The notes: generated from the letters alone by a model not told the origin. Shown: positions 24,899-34,578, counted from the first letter of the stretch. The stretch is DNA of 64,000 nucleotides from Massilia aquatica (GCF_011682045.1 NZ_VVIW01000009.1:1-64000); one strand, 5' to 3'. Numbers and translations are program-made.

Positions 24899-27499
24899 AT
24901 GGGTAGTATTTCTGCGGTGGTCGCGGCGATGGCGCTGGGCCGGCAACACAATCGCATCATGCGCCTGGCCTTTCCGCACGCGGACGGGCCGGACGATGTG
25001 CTGCTGCCCAACCGGCTGGAGGCGCGCGAGGAACTCTCGCGCGACTTCGAGTTCAGCGTGGAAGTGCTGTCCGACAACGCCAGCCTGGCCCTCAAAGATG
25101 TGCAGGGCAAGATGGTCACCATCGAACTGGTGCGTGGCGACGGTTCCCTGCGCTACTTCAACGGCTACGTGTTCGCCTTCCAGCTCATGCGCACCGACGG
25201 CAGCGTGGCGTTCTACTCGATGCTGCTGAAACCCTGGCTGGCCTACCTCAAGCTGCGGCGCGACAACTACGTGTTCCACGACGCCACCCTGCGCGACCAG
25301 ACCACCAGCATCTTCGACGATTACGGCACCCATCCCGACTGGGACTGCCGCCTGCGCGGGCCCGAGACGCGCATGACCATGGCTTGCCAGTTCGCCGAAG
25401 ACGACCACAATTACCTGCACCGGCGCTGGGAAGCGGCCGGCTGGTATTACTGGTACGAACACACGGCCAGCGGCCACAAGCTGGTGCTGTCGGACGATTC
25501 GCCCCAGGCCGCGCCGGTCGACGGCAACCCGGACGTGCGTTTCCAGCGCCACGGCGGCGCGCTGGAAGAAGATGCGATCGGCGACTGGTCGCCGGTGCGC
25601 GACCTGGTCGCGGCCAGCGTGGCGCTGTCGAGCTTCGACTTCAAGCGTCCGCAGCCGGCCCATACGGACGTGCCGACCGTGAACCAGCAGGGTACGGTGC
25701 TCACGATCGAATCCTACGAGTACACCGGCGCCTACGGTTTTGCCGACAGCGCCGCCGGGCTTGACCAGGCCCGCCTGCGCATGGAAGAAATCGAAGCGAG
25801 CGGCAAGCATTTTACGGCGCGCGGGAATCACCGCTTCAGCATGCCGGGCCGCAGCTTCCGCCTGGCCGGGCATTTCCATGACGACGCCGGCGGCGCCGAC
25901 CAGAATGAATTCCTGATCGTCGGCGTGCACCATTCGATCAGTAACAATTACCTCCAGCACGCCGATAGCCAGTCCGACTACAGCAACCACTTCACCTGCA
26001 TCCGCAAGCGCATTCCGTGGCGTCCGGGACGTGGCTACAACAGCAGCGCCACGCGCATCCTGGCGCCGCAGACGGCCACCGTGGTCACCCCGGGCGGCGA
26101 AGATATCTTCACCGACGAATACGGCCGCGTGCGCGTGCAGTTCCACTGGGACCGGGCCGGCAGCAACGATGAACGCAGCTCGGCCTGGCTGCGGGTGTCG
26201 AGCCCCTGGGCCGGCGCCGAACTGGGCGCGCAGGCGATTCCGCGCCGTGGCCAGGAAGTGGTGGTGGTCTGGCTCGACGGCAACCCCGACCGGCCGATCA
26301 TTTCGGGCGCGGTGTACAACGAAAACAATATGCCGCCCTGGAAGCTGGCCGACCAGAAAGCCCTGATGGGCATCCGCAGCCGCGAACTGACACCCGGCGG
26401 CGGCAATGCGGCGGGCGGGCGCAGCAACCACCTGGTGCTGGACGATTCGGGCGGCCAGATCCAGGCCCAGCTCAAAAGCGACCATCAGCACAGCCAGCTC
26501 TCGCTCGGCCACATCACCCGCATCGAAGACAATCTGGGGCGCAAGGACAGCCGCGGCGAAGGCTTCGCGCTGGAAACTAACGGCGCCGGCGCCGTGCGCG
26601 CCTCGCGCGGCCTGCTGCTCAGTACCGATGGGCGCACGCGCGCCGTCGGCGGCACCTTGAGCCGCGACGAACTGGTGCGCTGCCTGGAACAGGCGCTCGA
26701 CCTGGCCAGAAGCCTGGGCGAGGCCGCCGAACAGCACGAAGGCGGCGCCCGCGATCCCAAGCCGCAAGAGTCGCTGACCGAAGCGGTCGGCTCACTCGGC
26801 CATGGCAGCGGCGACGAGGCCGGCGCCAAGGGCCGCATGCCGGGCGGGGTACCGGTGATTGCCATCACGGCGGCGGCCGGCATCGCCAGCGCCACCCCGA
26901 TGGACCAGACCCACTTTGCCGGCAAGAACATGGACACCGTGGCGCGCCACAACCAGCAGCACTACGCCGGCAAGTCGATCCTGCAAACGGCCGGCAAGGA
27001 TATCGAACAGTTCGCGCTCGACGGCGACATCCGCAGCATCGCCAACAAGGGCAAGCTGATCCAGCAGGCCCAGCACAACGCCATCGAGATCACGGCCGAC
27101 AAGAGCATCACCATGCTCTCGACCAAGGACCACATCCTGATGGCGGCCGACAAGCACATCACGCTCACCAGCGGCGGGGCCTATATCAAGCTCTCGGGCG
27201 GAAATATCGAAATCGTTTGTCCGGGCAACCTGATCTTCAAGTCGGCCTCGCGCGCCTTCACCGGCCCGGGCAGCATGAAGCAGGACATGCCCACATTCGA
27301 GGTGGGCGACACCGGGCGCAAGTTCATGCTGCACCGCGATGGCGACAAGCTCGACAAACTCGACAACCACAACTATCAAATCAAGCTCGATGACGGCCAG
27401 CTTATCGAAGGCAAGACCGGCAAGGATGGCTTGACCAAACTGGCGGAGAAAGACGTGATGCGCATCGCCGACATCAAGGTCTGGAAGGACAAGGCATGA
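24899..27499 (+). CDS. vgrG: VgrG type VI secretion spike protein with DUF2345 tail
   Basis: The 866-residue protein has the gp27-like part (about 15-400; LPNRLEAREELSRDFEFSVE). It is followed by the gp5/OB region (about 420-520; DIFTDEYGRVRVQFHWDR and GQEVVVVWLDGNPDRPIISG). A long DUF2345-type beta-helical tail follows (about 640-800, with ITADKSITMLS). Its last 60 residues end DIKVWKDKA. It forms the trimeric tip of the type VI needle and carries effectors. The start has AAGGAAG 8 bases upstream. It overlaps the lipase gene by 4 bp (ATGA), the normal arrangement for a dedicated carrier and its cargo. No core secretion genes (tssB, C, K, clpV) are in the window, so this is an orphan effector island. 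Confidence 0.95.
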   Translation: MGSISAVVAAMALGRQHNRIMRLAFPHADGPDDVLLPNRLEAREELSRDFEFSVEVLSDNASLALKDVQGKMVTIELVRGDGSLRYFNGYVFAFQLMRTDGSVAFYSMLLKPWLAYLKLRRDNYVFHDATLRDQTTSIFDDYGTHPDWDCRLRGPETRMTMACQFAEDDHNYLHRRWEAAGWYYWYEHTASGHKLVLSDDSPQAAPVDGNPDVRFQRHGGALEEDAIGDWSPVRDLVAASVALSSFDFKRPQPAHTDVPTVNQQGTVLTIESYEYTGAYGFADSAAGLDQARLRMEEIEASGKHFTARGNHRFSMPGRSFRLAGHFHDDAGGADQNEFLIVGVHHSISNNYLQHADSQSDYSNHFTCIRKRIPWRPGRGYNSSATRILAPQTATVVTPGGEDIFTDEYGRVRVQFHWDRAGSNDERSSAWLRVSSPWAGAELGAQAIPRRGQEVVVVWLDGNPDRPIISGAVYNENNMPPWKLADQKALMGIRSRELTPGGGNAAGGRSNHLVLDDSGGQIQAQLKSDHQHSQLSLGHITRIEDNLGRKDSRGEGFALETNGAGAVRASRGLLLSTDGRTRAVGGTLSRDELVRCLEQALDLARSLGEAAEQHEGGARDPKPQESLTEAVGSLGHGSGDEAGAKGRMPGGVPVIAITAAAGIASATPMDQTHFAGKNMDTVARHNQQHYAGKSILQTAGKDIEQFALDGDIRSIANKGKLIQQAQHNAIEITADKSITMLSTKDHILMAADKHITLTSGGAYIKLSGGNIEIVCPGNLIFKSASRAFTGPGSMKQDMPTFEVGDTGRKFMLHRDGDKLDKLDNHNYQIKLDDGQLIEGKTGKDGLTKLAEKDVMRIADIKVWKDKA

Positions 27500-29343
27500 G
27501 CAAGCAGGACAACCTGGTCGTTCCCGGCAATGAAGAACAAATCCTGCTGACAAGCAAGTCGACGGCGGGCATTCCAATCAAGCGCAGCATGCCCTGCATC
27601 ACCATCCTGGTGCACGGGGTCAACGATGTGGGCGAAGCCTTCGCCAAACAGGAGGCCGGCCTGTGCGCCGGCCTGAACACGCGCCTGGACCGCAAGGATA
27701 TCCTGGCCGGCGAGTGGGCTTTGCCGCCCACCAAACCAACCGGCGACTACACGGTCGAGGATATCCATCCCGACCCCGACAAGGTGTACTTCCAGCGCAA
27801 GCCCGACCAGGGTACCTCGTCGGTGATCCCGTTTTACTGGGGTTTCCGCGAAGAGAGCGCGCAGGCCGACACCGAACAGCCGCACAAGGAATACCTGGAC
27901 CGCTACGGCAACCGCATCGACAAGCGCTTCGGCAAGAACGGCGGGCCGTTCGCCAACGCCACCACGAATATTCCCGACATGTTCGGCGAAGGTTTCCGGC
28001 GCAACTGGGCGATCCGGCGCGCCGATCCGGACGACGGCACCCACCCGCTGCTGAGCGCGCCGCCCCGGACCTACATGGTGCTGGCGGCCCAGCGCCTGGC
28101 CGCCCTGCTGCGCATCATCCGCAAGAAGTCGCCCAACGAGCCGGTCAATATCATCGCGCACAGCCAGGGCTGTTTCGTCACCCTGCTGGCGCACGCCATG
28201 CTGGGCAAGGAAGGCGCCGGCATCAAGGCCGATACGGTGGTGCTCAACAATCCGCCCTACAGCCTCGAAGAACCCTTCATCGAAACCTTCCAGACCGGCG
28301 GCGAACAGCAGACCGCGCACGCGCGCGAAGAAACCTTGCGCAAGATCGTGGCCGATTTCATGACCACCGCGCCCGCCACCGTGCCCGCCTTCGCCAGCCT
28401 CAAGACCGAGGGCGAGGGCGTGGTCGGGCGCCTGTGGGAAGCGGCGGCAAAAATGGAGCGCGACAACCGCGGCAAGGTGTTTCTCTACTTCAGCCCGGAC
28501 GACGCCACCGTCGGCCTGCCCAACATCCAGGGCATCGGCTGGTGGGGCGTGTACGAAGACATGCGCCAGAAGCTCGGCAGCCGCTTTTACCAGCGCATGT
28601 TCGTCTCGCCACTGGGCAAGAACGCCGACGCGCCGCCGGTCGGCTCCGCACCCTACCAGTACAAGATCCACTTCAAATGGAATGTCGGCCCCACCGTGGC
28701 GCGCAAGCGCTTCATCAACGCCGAGCCGCTGCATGTGCCGTTCCTGCCCGACATGGGCGCCGCCGCACTGCAAAACGGCCCGATCGACGCCTCCATCGGC
28801 GCCACCAGCCCCTACAGCAAAAAGGGCCAGGAAGGCATGCTGGCCGGCGAGACGGCGGAACAGGCTAAGGCCCGCTGGATGAACCGCGAAGGCGACAACT
28901 CCTACCATTCGAGCATTGTCAGCAACGCCATGCACAGCCAGAAGGCGGTCGCCTTCGATGTCTGCATCGGCATCAGCGAGATTCTCAAGACCAATGACGT
29001 GAAATGGATCACCTTCCTGCGCGCGGCGGCCGACTGGCGCACCAACTGGCATGGCGTGGTCAACGACAAGTCGCTCGACAGTGCCGCCTTTCCGCCACCG
29101 GCGCCGGAAATCGTCGCCATGCTCAGCGGCGAGATCGGCGCCGGCGAACGCGATGTCATCAATGGCAATTTCCATTACCATTCAGCGGACGGCTTACATC
29201 CGGGCAAGCTGCCGGCCTTTACCGACGCCTGCACCGTGGGCACCCTGGACCCGTTCGTGATTTCCGAAACAACCCGGCAGCGCTTCGAGGAAAGCCAGCG
29301 TCTCAATCATCAACATGCGTTTCCCCGTGGAGGACAACATTGA
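27496..29343 (+). CDS. Tle3-like type VI lipase effector
   Basis: This 615-residue alpha/beta hydrolase has the oxyanion region ITILVHGVNDVGE at about 35 and nucleophile elbow IAHSQGC at about 215. It also has DUF3274-like C-terminal blocks. The HSQG elbow in a protein directly after vgrG fits the Tle3 phospholipase family. It would be delivered into the periplasm of neighbouring bacteria to attack membrane lipids. There is no signal peptide, as expected for needle-delivered cargo. It is coupled to vgrG by ATGA and to the following lipoprotein gene through an overlapping TTG start. The downstream DUF2875 genes strengthen the Tle3 assignment, because that domain defines the Tla3 partner in Pseudomonas aeruginosa. 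Confidence 0.85.
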   Translation: MSKQDNLVVPGNEEQILLTSKSTAGIPIKRSMPCITILVHGVNDVGEAFAKQEAGLCAGLNTRLDRKDILAGEWALPPTKPTGDYTVEDIHPDPDKVYFQRKPDQGTSSVIPFYWGFREESAQADTEQPHKEYLDRYGNRIDKRFGKNGGPFANATTNIPDMFGEGFRRNWAIRRADPDDGTHPLLSAPPRTYMVLAAQRLAALLRIIRKKSPNEPVNIIAHSQGCFVTLLAHAMLGKEGAGIKADTVVLNNPPYSLEEPFIETFQTGGEQQTAHAREETLRKIVADFMTTAPATVPAFASLKTEGEGVVGRLWEAAAKMERDNRGKVFLYFSPDDATVGLPNIQGIGWWGVYEDMRQKLGSRFYQRMFVSPLGKNADAPPVGSAPYQYKIHFKWNVGPTVARKRFINAEPLHVPFLPDMGAAALQNGPIDASIGATSPYSKKGQEGMLAGETAEQAKARWMNREGDNSYHSSIVSNAMHSQKAVAFDVCIGISEILKTNDVKWITFLRAAADWRTNWHGVVNDKSLDSAAFPPPAPEIVAMLSGEIGAGERDVINGNFHYHSADGLHPGKLPAFTDACTVGTLDPFVISETTRQRFEESQRLNHQHAFPRGGQH

Positions 29344-29510
29344 AGCTCGTTAAATATTGCACATCCCGCCTCGTGCCGGCCATCGCGCTCACCGGGGTGC
29401 TGATCTCGGCAAGCGGCTGCTTCACGGCGTTTGCGCCGAAGCGCGACTTTTGTACCGGCGACCCGAAAGATACCTCGCTGCCGCGCTGCAAGCCGCAGGC
29501 GCCCCAGTAA
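29340..29510 (+). CDS. Small lipoprotein (56 aa) after the lipase gene
   Basis: A TTG start at 29340 follows GGAGG at six bases' distance and overlaps the lipase stop. The product begins MKLVKYCTSRLVPAIALTG and has a lipobox ending A-S-G-C at about residue 27. The mature part has about 30 residues, with two further Cys (DFCTGDP, PRCKPQ) that could form a disulphide. It ends in TAATG with the next gene. Lipoproteins at this place in type VI lipase operons are often immunity proteins, but this one is far shorter than known Tli3 proteins. It could instead be an entericidin-like small protein. Confidence 0.7.
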   Translation: MKLVKYCTSRLVPAIALTGVLISASGCFTAFAPKRDFCTGDPKDTSLPRCKPQAPQ

Positions 29511-30985
29511 TGTGCCTCCCGGCGCCGCGCGCCTGGGCGCTGGCGGCCCTGCTCGCCGCACCCGCCTGGGGCGCCGCGCCGAATGTCATTCACAAGATGG
29601 ACTCACTTATGCCGCAGACGCAAACAGGAACCACATTTCCGCCGATCGCATCGCTCGAACTGGTCGGCGTCGGCGTTGCCGTCGAAACCTGGCGCAACCA
29701 TCCCGACCATCCCAAGGCCAACCTGTGGCAGGCGCTGCAGGACAGCAAGGGCAACTACATCGTCTCGCAAGATCCCAAGCACTATCCGAAAACCTTGCCC
29801 GAATGGCAGATGATGGCGGCCAAGCGCAACCTGGACACCATCGACGCCGCGGTGCGCGAATTCATGGACCGCTATCCGCTGCCGATCTCGGTGGTGGCGC
29901 CCGCGTTCGGCGAGCCGGAAGCCGGCGAAGCACGCGAACTGAGCCGAAGATCGAACGCGGGCAGCATCGTCGTCACCACCGTCGGCGGCCCCTATACCGC
30001 GCCCGGTTCTTTCCGCGAATTGCTGACCCAGAGCGGCCAGGTGGTCAATTCCTATCTCAACGACGAGCCCGACGCGCTGTGGCAGACCCTGTTCTCCACC
30101 TTCGAGCAGAACGCCGATGTACCCGCCATCGGCGTGGCCGCCAAGGACAGCGCCATGCACCGCGCCCTGAGCTTCAAGCGCAGCGACCCGCCGCGCTACG
30201 AAAAACTGGCGGCCGAACAAGTCTACCGCCCCAAGCAGGCGCGCGTGGTCAGCGACAGCTTCGCCATGCTGGTGCTGGCGCAGCGCGCGCGCGTCGAGCG
30301 CCTGCGGCCGTTCGCCCCGTTCGTGGCCGACACCATGGTGGTCAAGAACCGCGGCGGCCGTTTTTCGCGCAACTGGTCCGAGTTTGCCGGCTGGAAGAAA
30401 AACCCGCCCGCGCCGTTCGTGCCCACGCCCTTCGTGGCCAAGCCCTGGACCGCCTTCCAGGTCGACCAGTTCGACCACCTGGAAAACCTGGGCACGGTGT
30501 ACCGCCCGCAAGTGGTGTCGTATCTCGACGCCGCCGGCAAGCCGGTCAAGGCGCTTGAAAAAGTGGCGCGCATGCAAACCGCCCTGCGCGCCGCACTGGC
30601 GCCGCTGGGCGGCAAGCTGCCGGTGCGTATTTTCTACGATTACGGCAGCGTGCTGGACGACCGCAAGAGCGGCGAGCGCTTCGTGCCGCTGGTGCAAAGC
30701 GTGCATGCGGTCGACGACGAGTTCGACCTGCTCGACCCCGAGCGCGGCTTCGACCTGGCGCGCATCCTGGGCGACACGGGCGCGGCCAGCGGCTTTGTCG
30801 GCGTGGCGCTGGCCTCGATGGCCGGACGCCAGAGCGGCGGCGCCACCCTGGTCGCCAACCTGCGCCGCAACGATGGCGCCACCTTGCTGCTGGTGACGCC
30901 ACCGAGCGCCGAACAGATGAAAAAAGATGCGGCCATCAAGCGCCCGTATTTCCCCTCCACCGCCGGCGTGAAGGATACCTTCTGA
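29510..30985 (+). CDS. DUF2875 / Tla3-like protein, copy 1
   Basis: The 491-residue product starts at the ATG at 29510 (TAATG junction). It has a signal-peptide-like N terminus (RAWALAALLAAPAWGAA). Three proteins in this operon share blocks such as VGVGVAVETWRNHPD, SGQV-NSYL, VARVERLRPFAPFV-type stretches, and the C terminus RPYFPST-GVKDTF. The domain matches DUF2875, which in Pseudomonas aeruginosa is Tla3, the adaptor that loads Tle3 onto VgrG. An exported protein would not easily act as a cytoplasmic loader, so an immunity or periplasmic role is also possible. The stop overlaps the PAAR gene start (TGATG). Confidence 0.85.
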   Translation: MCLPAPRAWALAALLAAPAWGAAPNVIHKMDSLMPQTQTGTTFPPIASLELVGVGVAVETWRNHPDHPKANLWQALQDSKGNYIVSQDPKHYPKTLPEWQMMAAKRNLDTIDAAVREFMDRYPLPISVVAPAFGEPEAGEARELSRRSNAGSIVVTTVGGPYTAPGSFRELLTQSGQVVNSYLNDEPDALWQTLFSTFEQNADVPAIGVAAKDSAMHRALSFKRSDPPRYEKLAAEQVYRPKQARVVSDSFAMLVLAQRARVERLRPFAPFVADTMVVKNRGGRFSRNWSEFAGWKKNPPAPFVPTPFVAKPWTAFQVDQFDHLENLGTVYRPQVVSYLDAAGKPVKALEKVARMQTALRAALAPLGGKLPVRIFYDYGSVLDDRKSGERFVPLVQSVHAVDDEFDLLDPERGFDLARILGDTGAASGFVGVALASMAGRQSGGATLVANLRRNDGATLLLVTPPSAEQMKKDAAIKRPYFPSTAGVKDTF

Positions 30986-31245
30986 TGGACCGTCCAATCT
31001 GTTGCGAAGGCGACATGACCACCCACGGCGGCAAGGTCATCAAGGCCAGCGGCAGCTTCACCATCGACGGGCGCCGGGTGGCCCGCGTGGGCGATCTGGT
31101 CAGCTGCCCGCTGCACGGCATCAACCCCATCATCGAGGGCGATGGCGCGACCCTGGACGAAGCGCTTCCGCTGACCTTGCACGGCCACAAGAGCGCCTGC
31201 ACCAGCATGGTCATCTGCACCGCCAACGCCACGGTCGACGCCTGA
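30985..31245 (+). CDS. PAAR-domain spike tip protein
   Basis: The 86-residue protein has the PAAR pattern: TTHGGKVIKASGSFTIDG, RVARVGDLVSCPLHG, and a final half with HGHKSACTSMVICT. PAAR proteins cap the VgrG trimer and bind one metal ion near the tip through His and Cys residues. It lies between two DUF2875 genes in a run of overlapping genes. Its presence with vgrG means the island encodes a full spike plus cargo. Confidence 0.9.
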   Translation: MDRPICCEGDMTTHGGKVIKASGSFTIDGRRVARVGDLVSCPLHGINPIIEGDGATLDEALPLTLHGHKSACTSMVICTANATVDA

Positions 31246-31272
31246 AATCCCACTTACCGACGGAACTGTCCC

Positions 31273-31527
31273 ATGTCCACCAGCAGCACTGAAGAATACC
31301 CGCAGGACGACCTGAGCGGCGTGCTGGCCACCCCGCCCGGCACCGAACACCTGGCCCCGCTGCCGCCCGAGCCAGTGCCGCTGGTGGTGCTCGCCGCCGA
31401 GGCGCCCGCAACCGGCGCCGCCACCCCGCCGGCGCAGCCCGAGCCGGCCGGACGCGTGCTGCAAGTGGTGGTCGGCGCCACCGTGGTCGGCTGCGCCGCC
31501 GCCGGCCTGTTCGCCTTTTTTGGCTGA
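31273..31527 (+). CDS. Small Pro/Ala-rich protein with one C-terminal membrane helix
   Basis: Of the 84 residues, about 1-60 are acidic and Pro/Ala-rich (TPPGTEHLAPLPPEPVP). The last 25 form one hydrophobic helix (VLQVVVGATVVGCAAAGLFAFF). I recognise no family. A tail-anchored topology with the N terminus in the cytoplasm is likely. It overlaps the next gene's TTG start by 8 bp and belongs to the toxin operon. It may help anchor the DUF2875 partner or give immunity, but this is guesswork. Confidence 0.6.
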   Translation: MSTSSTEEYPQDDLSGVLATPPGTEHLAPLPPEPVPLVVLAAEAPATGAATPPAQPEPAGRVLQVVVGATVVGCAAAGLFAFFG

Positions 31528-33001
31528 GCGCCTGCCGCTGCGCGCGCTGGCGGCGCGGGCCTGGCCGCTGGCGGCCATCCTGTTCGCCGCCCCGGCGCTG
31601 TGCGGCCCCGCCACGCCCAATTACATGGATTCGCTGATGCCGCTTGCTGAGGGCGGCAAGCCCGCCAATCCCCCGATCGAGGCGCTCGAGCTGGTCGGCG
31701 TGGGCGTCGCCGTCGAAACCTGGCGCAACCATCCCGACTATCCCGAGGCCAACCTGTGGCGGGCGGTGCAGGCTAGCAAGGGCAACTACATCGTCTCGCA
31801 AGACCCGGCCCAGTATCCCAAGACACTGCCCGAATGGCAGCTGATGGCGGCCAAGCGCAACATGGATGCCAACGACGCCGCGCTGCGCGACTTCATGGAC
31901 CGCTACCCGCTGCCGATCGCTGTCGTCGCGCCCTCCTTCGGCGAGCCGGAAAGCGGGCCGGAGCGCGAGAACAGCCGCGCCTCGAACGCAGTGAGCATCG
32001 TCGTCACCAAGGCCAGCGGCCCGTACACCGCGCAGGGTTCCTTCCGCGAACTGCTGACCCAGAGCGGCCAGGTGCTCAATTCCTACCTGCACGACGAGCC
32101 CGACACCTTGTGGCGCACCCTGTTCGCCACCATGGAACAGCACGGCGACATGCCGGCCATCGGCGTGGCCGCCAAGGATGGGGCCATGCACCGCGCCCTG
32201 AGCTTTGTCGATACCGACCCGCCGCGCTACGAAAAACTGGCGGCCGAACAAGTGTTCAAGCCCAGGCAGCCGGGCATGCTTACCGAGGGTTTCAGCATGC
32301 TGGTGCTGGCGCAGCGCGCGCGGGTCGAACGCCTGCGTCCGTTCGCGCCCTTCGTGGCCGACAACATGGTGCTCAAGAATCGTGGCGGGCGATTCTCGCG
32401 CAACGCCTCGATGTTTACCGGCTGGAAGCAAACCCCGCCCACGCCCTTCGTCCCGACCCCGTACATGGCCACGCCATGGACTCCGTTCCAGATCGACCAG
32501 TTCGACCATCTGGAGCACCTCGGCACGGTGTACCGGCCGCAGATCGTCTCCTGGCTCGACGCCGCCGGCCAGCCGCTGCCGGCGTCCGAGAAAGCGGCGC
32601 GCATGGAAAGCGCACTGCGCGACGCCCTGGCCCCGCTCGGCGGCAAGCCGCCGGCGCGCATCTTCTTTGATGACAACGCCGGCGCGGCCCGCTTCGCGCC
32701 GCTGGCGCAAGGACTGCGCGCGATCGCCCCCGGCTTCGACCTGCGCGACCCCGAACGCGGCTACGACCTGGCGCGCATCCTGGGAAACACGGGCGCGGCC
32801 AGCGCCTTCATCGGCGTGGCGCTGGCCTCGATGGCCGGACGCCAGAGCGGCGGCGCCACCCTGGTGGTGAACCTGCGCCGGATGGATGGCGCCAGCGTGC
32901 TGCTGGTGGTACCGCCCACGGCCGAACAGATCAAGCGCGACGCCGCCATCAAGCGCCCCTATTTCCCTTCCACCGCCGGCGTGAAAGACACGTTCCGATG
33001 A
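31520..33001 (+). CDS. DUF2875 / Tla3-like protein, copy 2
   Basis: The 493-residue paralogue of the genes before and after it starts at a TTG (31520) inside the end of the previous ORF. That start gives a plausible signal peptide (ARAWPLAAILFAAPALCG). The next ATG would remove the signal and lies directly before the conserved MDSLMP block, so TTG is preferred. It shares the C-terminal RPYFPSTAGVKDTF with copy 1. It differs in the middle (FMDRYPLPIAVVAPSFGE against PLPISVVAPAFGE in copies 1 and 3). Its function is as for copy 1. The stop overlaps copy 3 (ATGA). Confidence 0.82.
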   Translation: MAERLPLRALAARAWPLAAILFAAPALCGPATPNYMDSLMPLAEGGKPANPPIEALELVGVGVAVETWRNHPDYPEANLWRAVQASKGNYIVSQDPAQYPKTLPEWQLMAAKRNMDANDAALRDFMDRYPLPIAVVAPSFGEPESGPERENSRASNAVSIVVTKASGPYTAQGSFRELLTQSGQVLNSYLHDEPDTLWRTLFATMEQHGDMPAIGVAAKDGAMHRALSFVDTDPPRYEKLAAEQVFKPRQPGMLTEGFSMLVLAQRARVERLRPFAPFVADNMVLKNRGGRFSRNASMFTGWKQTPPTPFVPTPYMATPWTPFQIDQFDHLEHLGTVYRPQIVSWLDAAGQPLPASEKAARMESALRDALAPLGGKPPARIFFDDNAGAARFAPLAQGLRAIAPGFDLRDPERGYDLARILGNTGAASAFIGVALASMAGRQSGGATLVVNLRRMDGASVLLVVPPTAEQIKRDAAIKRPYFPSTAGVKDTFR

Positions 33002-34464
33002 AGCGTTCAGGCATCATGGCGGCTTGCGCGCTGGTGGGACTGCTGCTGTCCGCGCCAGCCGCTTCCGGCGACAAGATGGACTCCCTGATGATGCAAGTGC
33101 AAGCCAATGCCACTCCTTCCGTACCCATCGACGCGCTCGACCTGATCGGCGTGGGCGTGGCCGTCGAAACCTGGCGCAACCATCCCGACCATCCCAAGGC
33201 CAACCTGTGGCAGGCGGTGCAAAGCAGCAAGGGCGGATATATCGTCTCGCAGGACCCCAAAACCTACCCCGCCAATCTGCAAGAGTGGCAAATGATGGCG
33301 GCCAAGCGCAACATGGACACGATCGACGCCGCCGTGCGCGAATTCATGGACCGCTACCCGCTGCCGATCTCGGTGGTCGCGCCCGCGTTTGGCGAGGCGC
33401 CGGACGGCGAGGCACGCGAGTTCCGGCGCAAGGTCAATGCCGGCGGCATCGTTGTGACCAAGGTCAGCGGCCACTACACCGACGAAGGATCGTTCCGCGA
33501 ACTGCTGACCCAGAGCGGCCAGGTGCTCAACTCCTACCTGCACGACGAGCCCGACACGCTGTGGCACACCCTGTTCGCCACCTTCGGCCAGCATGGCGAC
33601 CTTCCCGCCCTGGCCGTCGCCGCCAAAGACAGCGCCATGCACCGCGCCCTGAGCTTCATCCGCAGCGACCCGCCGCGCTACCAGACGCTGGCGGCCGAGC
33701 AAGTCTACCGGCCCAAGCAGCCGGGCGTGATCAGCGACAGCTACGCCATGCTGGTGCTGGCGCGGCGCGAGCGGGTCGAGCGTTTGCGCCCGTTCGCGCC
33801 GTTCGTGGCCGACAGCATGGTCATCAAGCGGCGTGGCGCGCAAATCTCGCGCAACTGGTCGGAGTTTGCCGGCTGGAAGAAAGCTCCGCCCACGCCGTTC
33901 GTGCCGACGCCCTACCTGGCCAAGCCGTGGACCCAGTTCCAGGTCGACCAGTTCGACCGCCTGGAACACCTGGGCACGGTCTACCGGCCGCAGGCGGTGT
34001 CCTGGCTCGACGCCGCCGGCCAGGCGCTGCCGGCCGCCGTGAAAGCGGCGCGCATGGAAGGCGCACTGCGCGCGGCACTGACCCCGCTCGGCGGCAAACT
34101 GCCGGCGCGCATCTTCTTTGATGACGCCAGCGGGCGCGACAACGGCGGCGCGGCCCGCTTCGCGCCGCTGGCGGACGCACTGCGCGCGATCGACCCCGGT
34201 TTCGACCTGCGCGACCCCGAGCGCGGCGTCGACCTGGCGCGCATCCTCGGCGACACCGGCGCGGCCAGCGCGTTTGTGGGCGTGGCGCTGGCCTCGATGG
34301 CGGGCCGCCAGAGCGGCGGTGCATCCTTGGTGGTGAACCTGCGCCGCAACGAGGGCGCCACCTTGCTGCTGGTAACGCCGCCCACGCCCGAGCAGATCAG
34401 GAATGATGCGGCAATCACACGCCCGTATTTCCCTTCCACCAAAGGCGTGAAAGATACGTTCTGA
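32998..34464 (+). CDS. DUF2875 / Tla3-like protein, copy 3
   Basis: The 488-residue third tandem paralogue begins MKRSGIMAACALVGLLLSAPA, a clear signal peptide, then DKMDSLMMQ. Blocks LIGVGVAVETWRNHPDHPK, SFRELLTQSGQVLNSYLHDE and RPYFPSTKGVKDTF show recent duplication. It is the last gene of the operon. A fragment of what was probably a fourth copy lies about 1.5 kb downstream (35966-36019). Confidence 0.85.
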   Translation: MKRSGIMAACALVGLLLSAPAASGDKMDSLMMQVQANATPSVPIDALDLIGVGVAVETWRNHPDHPKANLWQAVQSSKGGYIVSQDPKTYPANLQEWQMMAAKRNMDTIDAAVREFMDRYPLPISVVAPAFGEAPDGEAREFRRKVNAGGIVVTKVSGHYTDEGSFRELLTQSGQVLNSYLHDEPDTLWHTLFATFGQHGDLPALAVAAKDSAMHRALSFIRSDPPRYQTLAAEQVYRPKQPGVISDSYAMLVLARRERVERLRPFAPFVADSMVIKRRGAQISRNWSEFAGWKKAPPTPFVPTPYLAKPWTQFQVDQFDRLEHLGTVYRPQAVSWLDAAGQALPAAVKAARMEGALRAALTPLGGKLPARIFFDDASGRDNGGAARFAPLADALRAIDPGFDLRDPERGVDLARILGDTGAASAFVGVALASMAGRQSGGASLVVNLRRNEGATLLLVTPPTPEQIRNDAAITRPYFPSTKGVKDTF

Positions 34465-34578
34465 CCCACCGTTCCAAGTCGAAGTCGCGTGCAATGCGAG
34501 GCTCCCACGCAAAACAGTGCGACGGCGGAAAATGCCGCACACCGGCTATGCGTAAAAGAACAGCTATATTTTTTGTGG

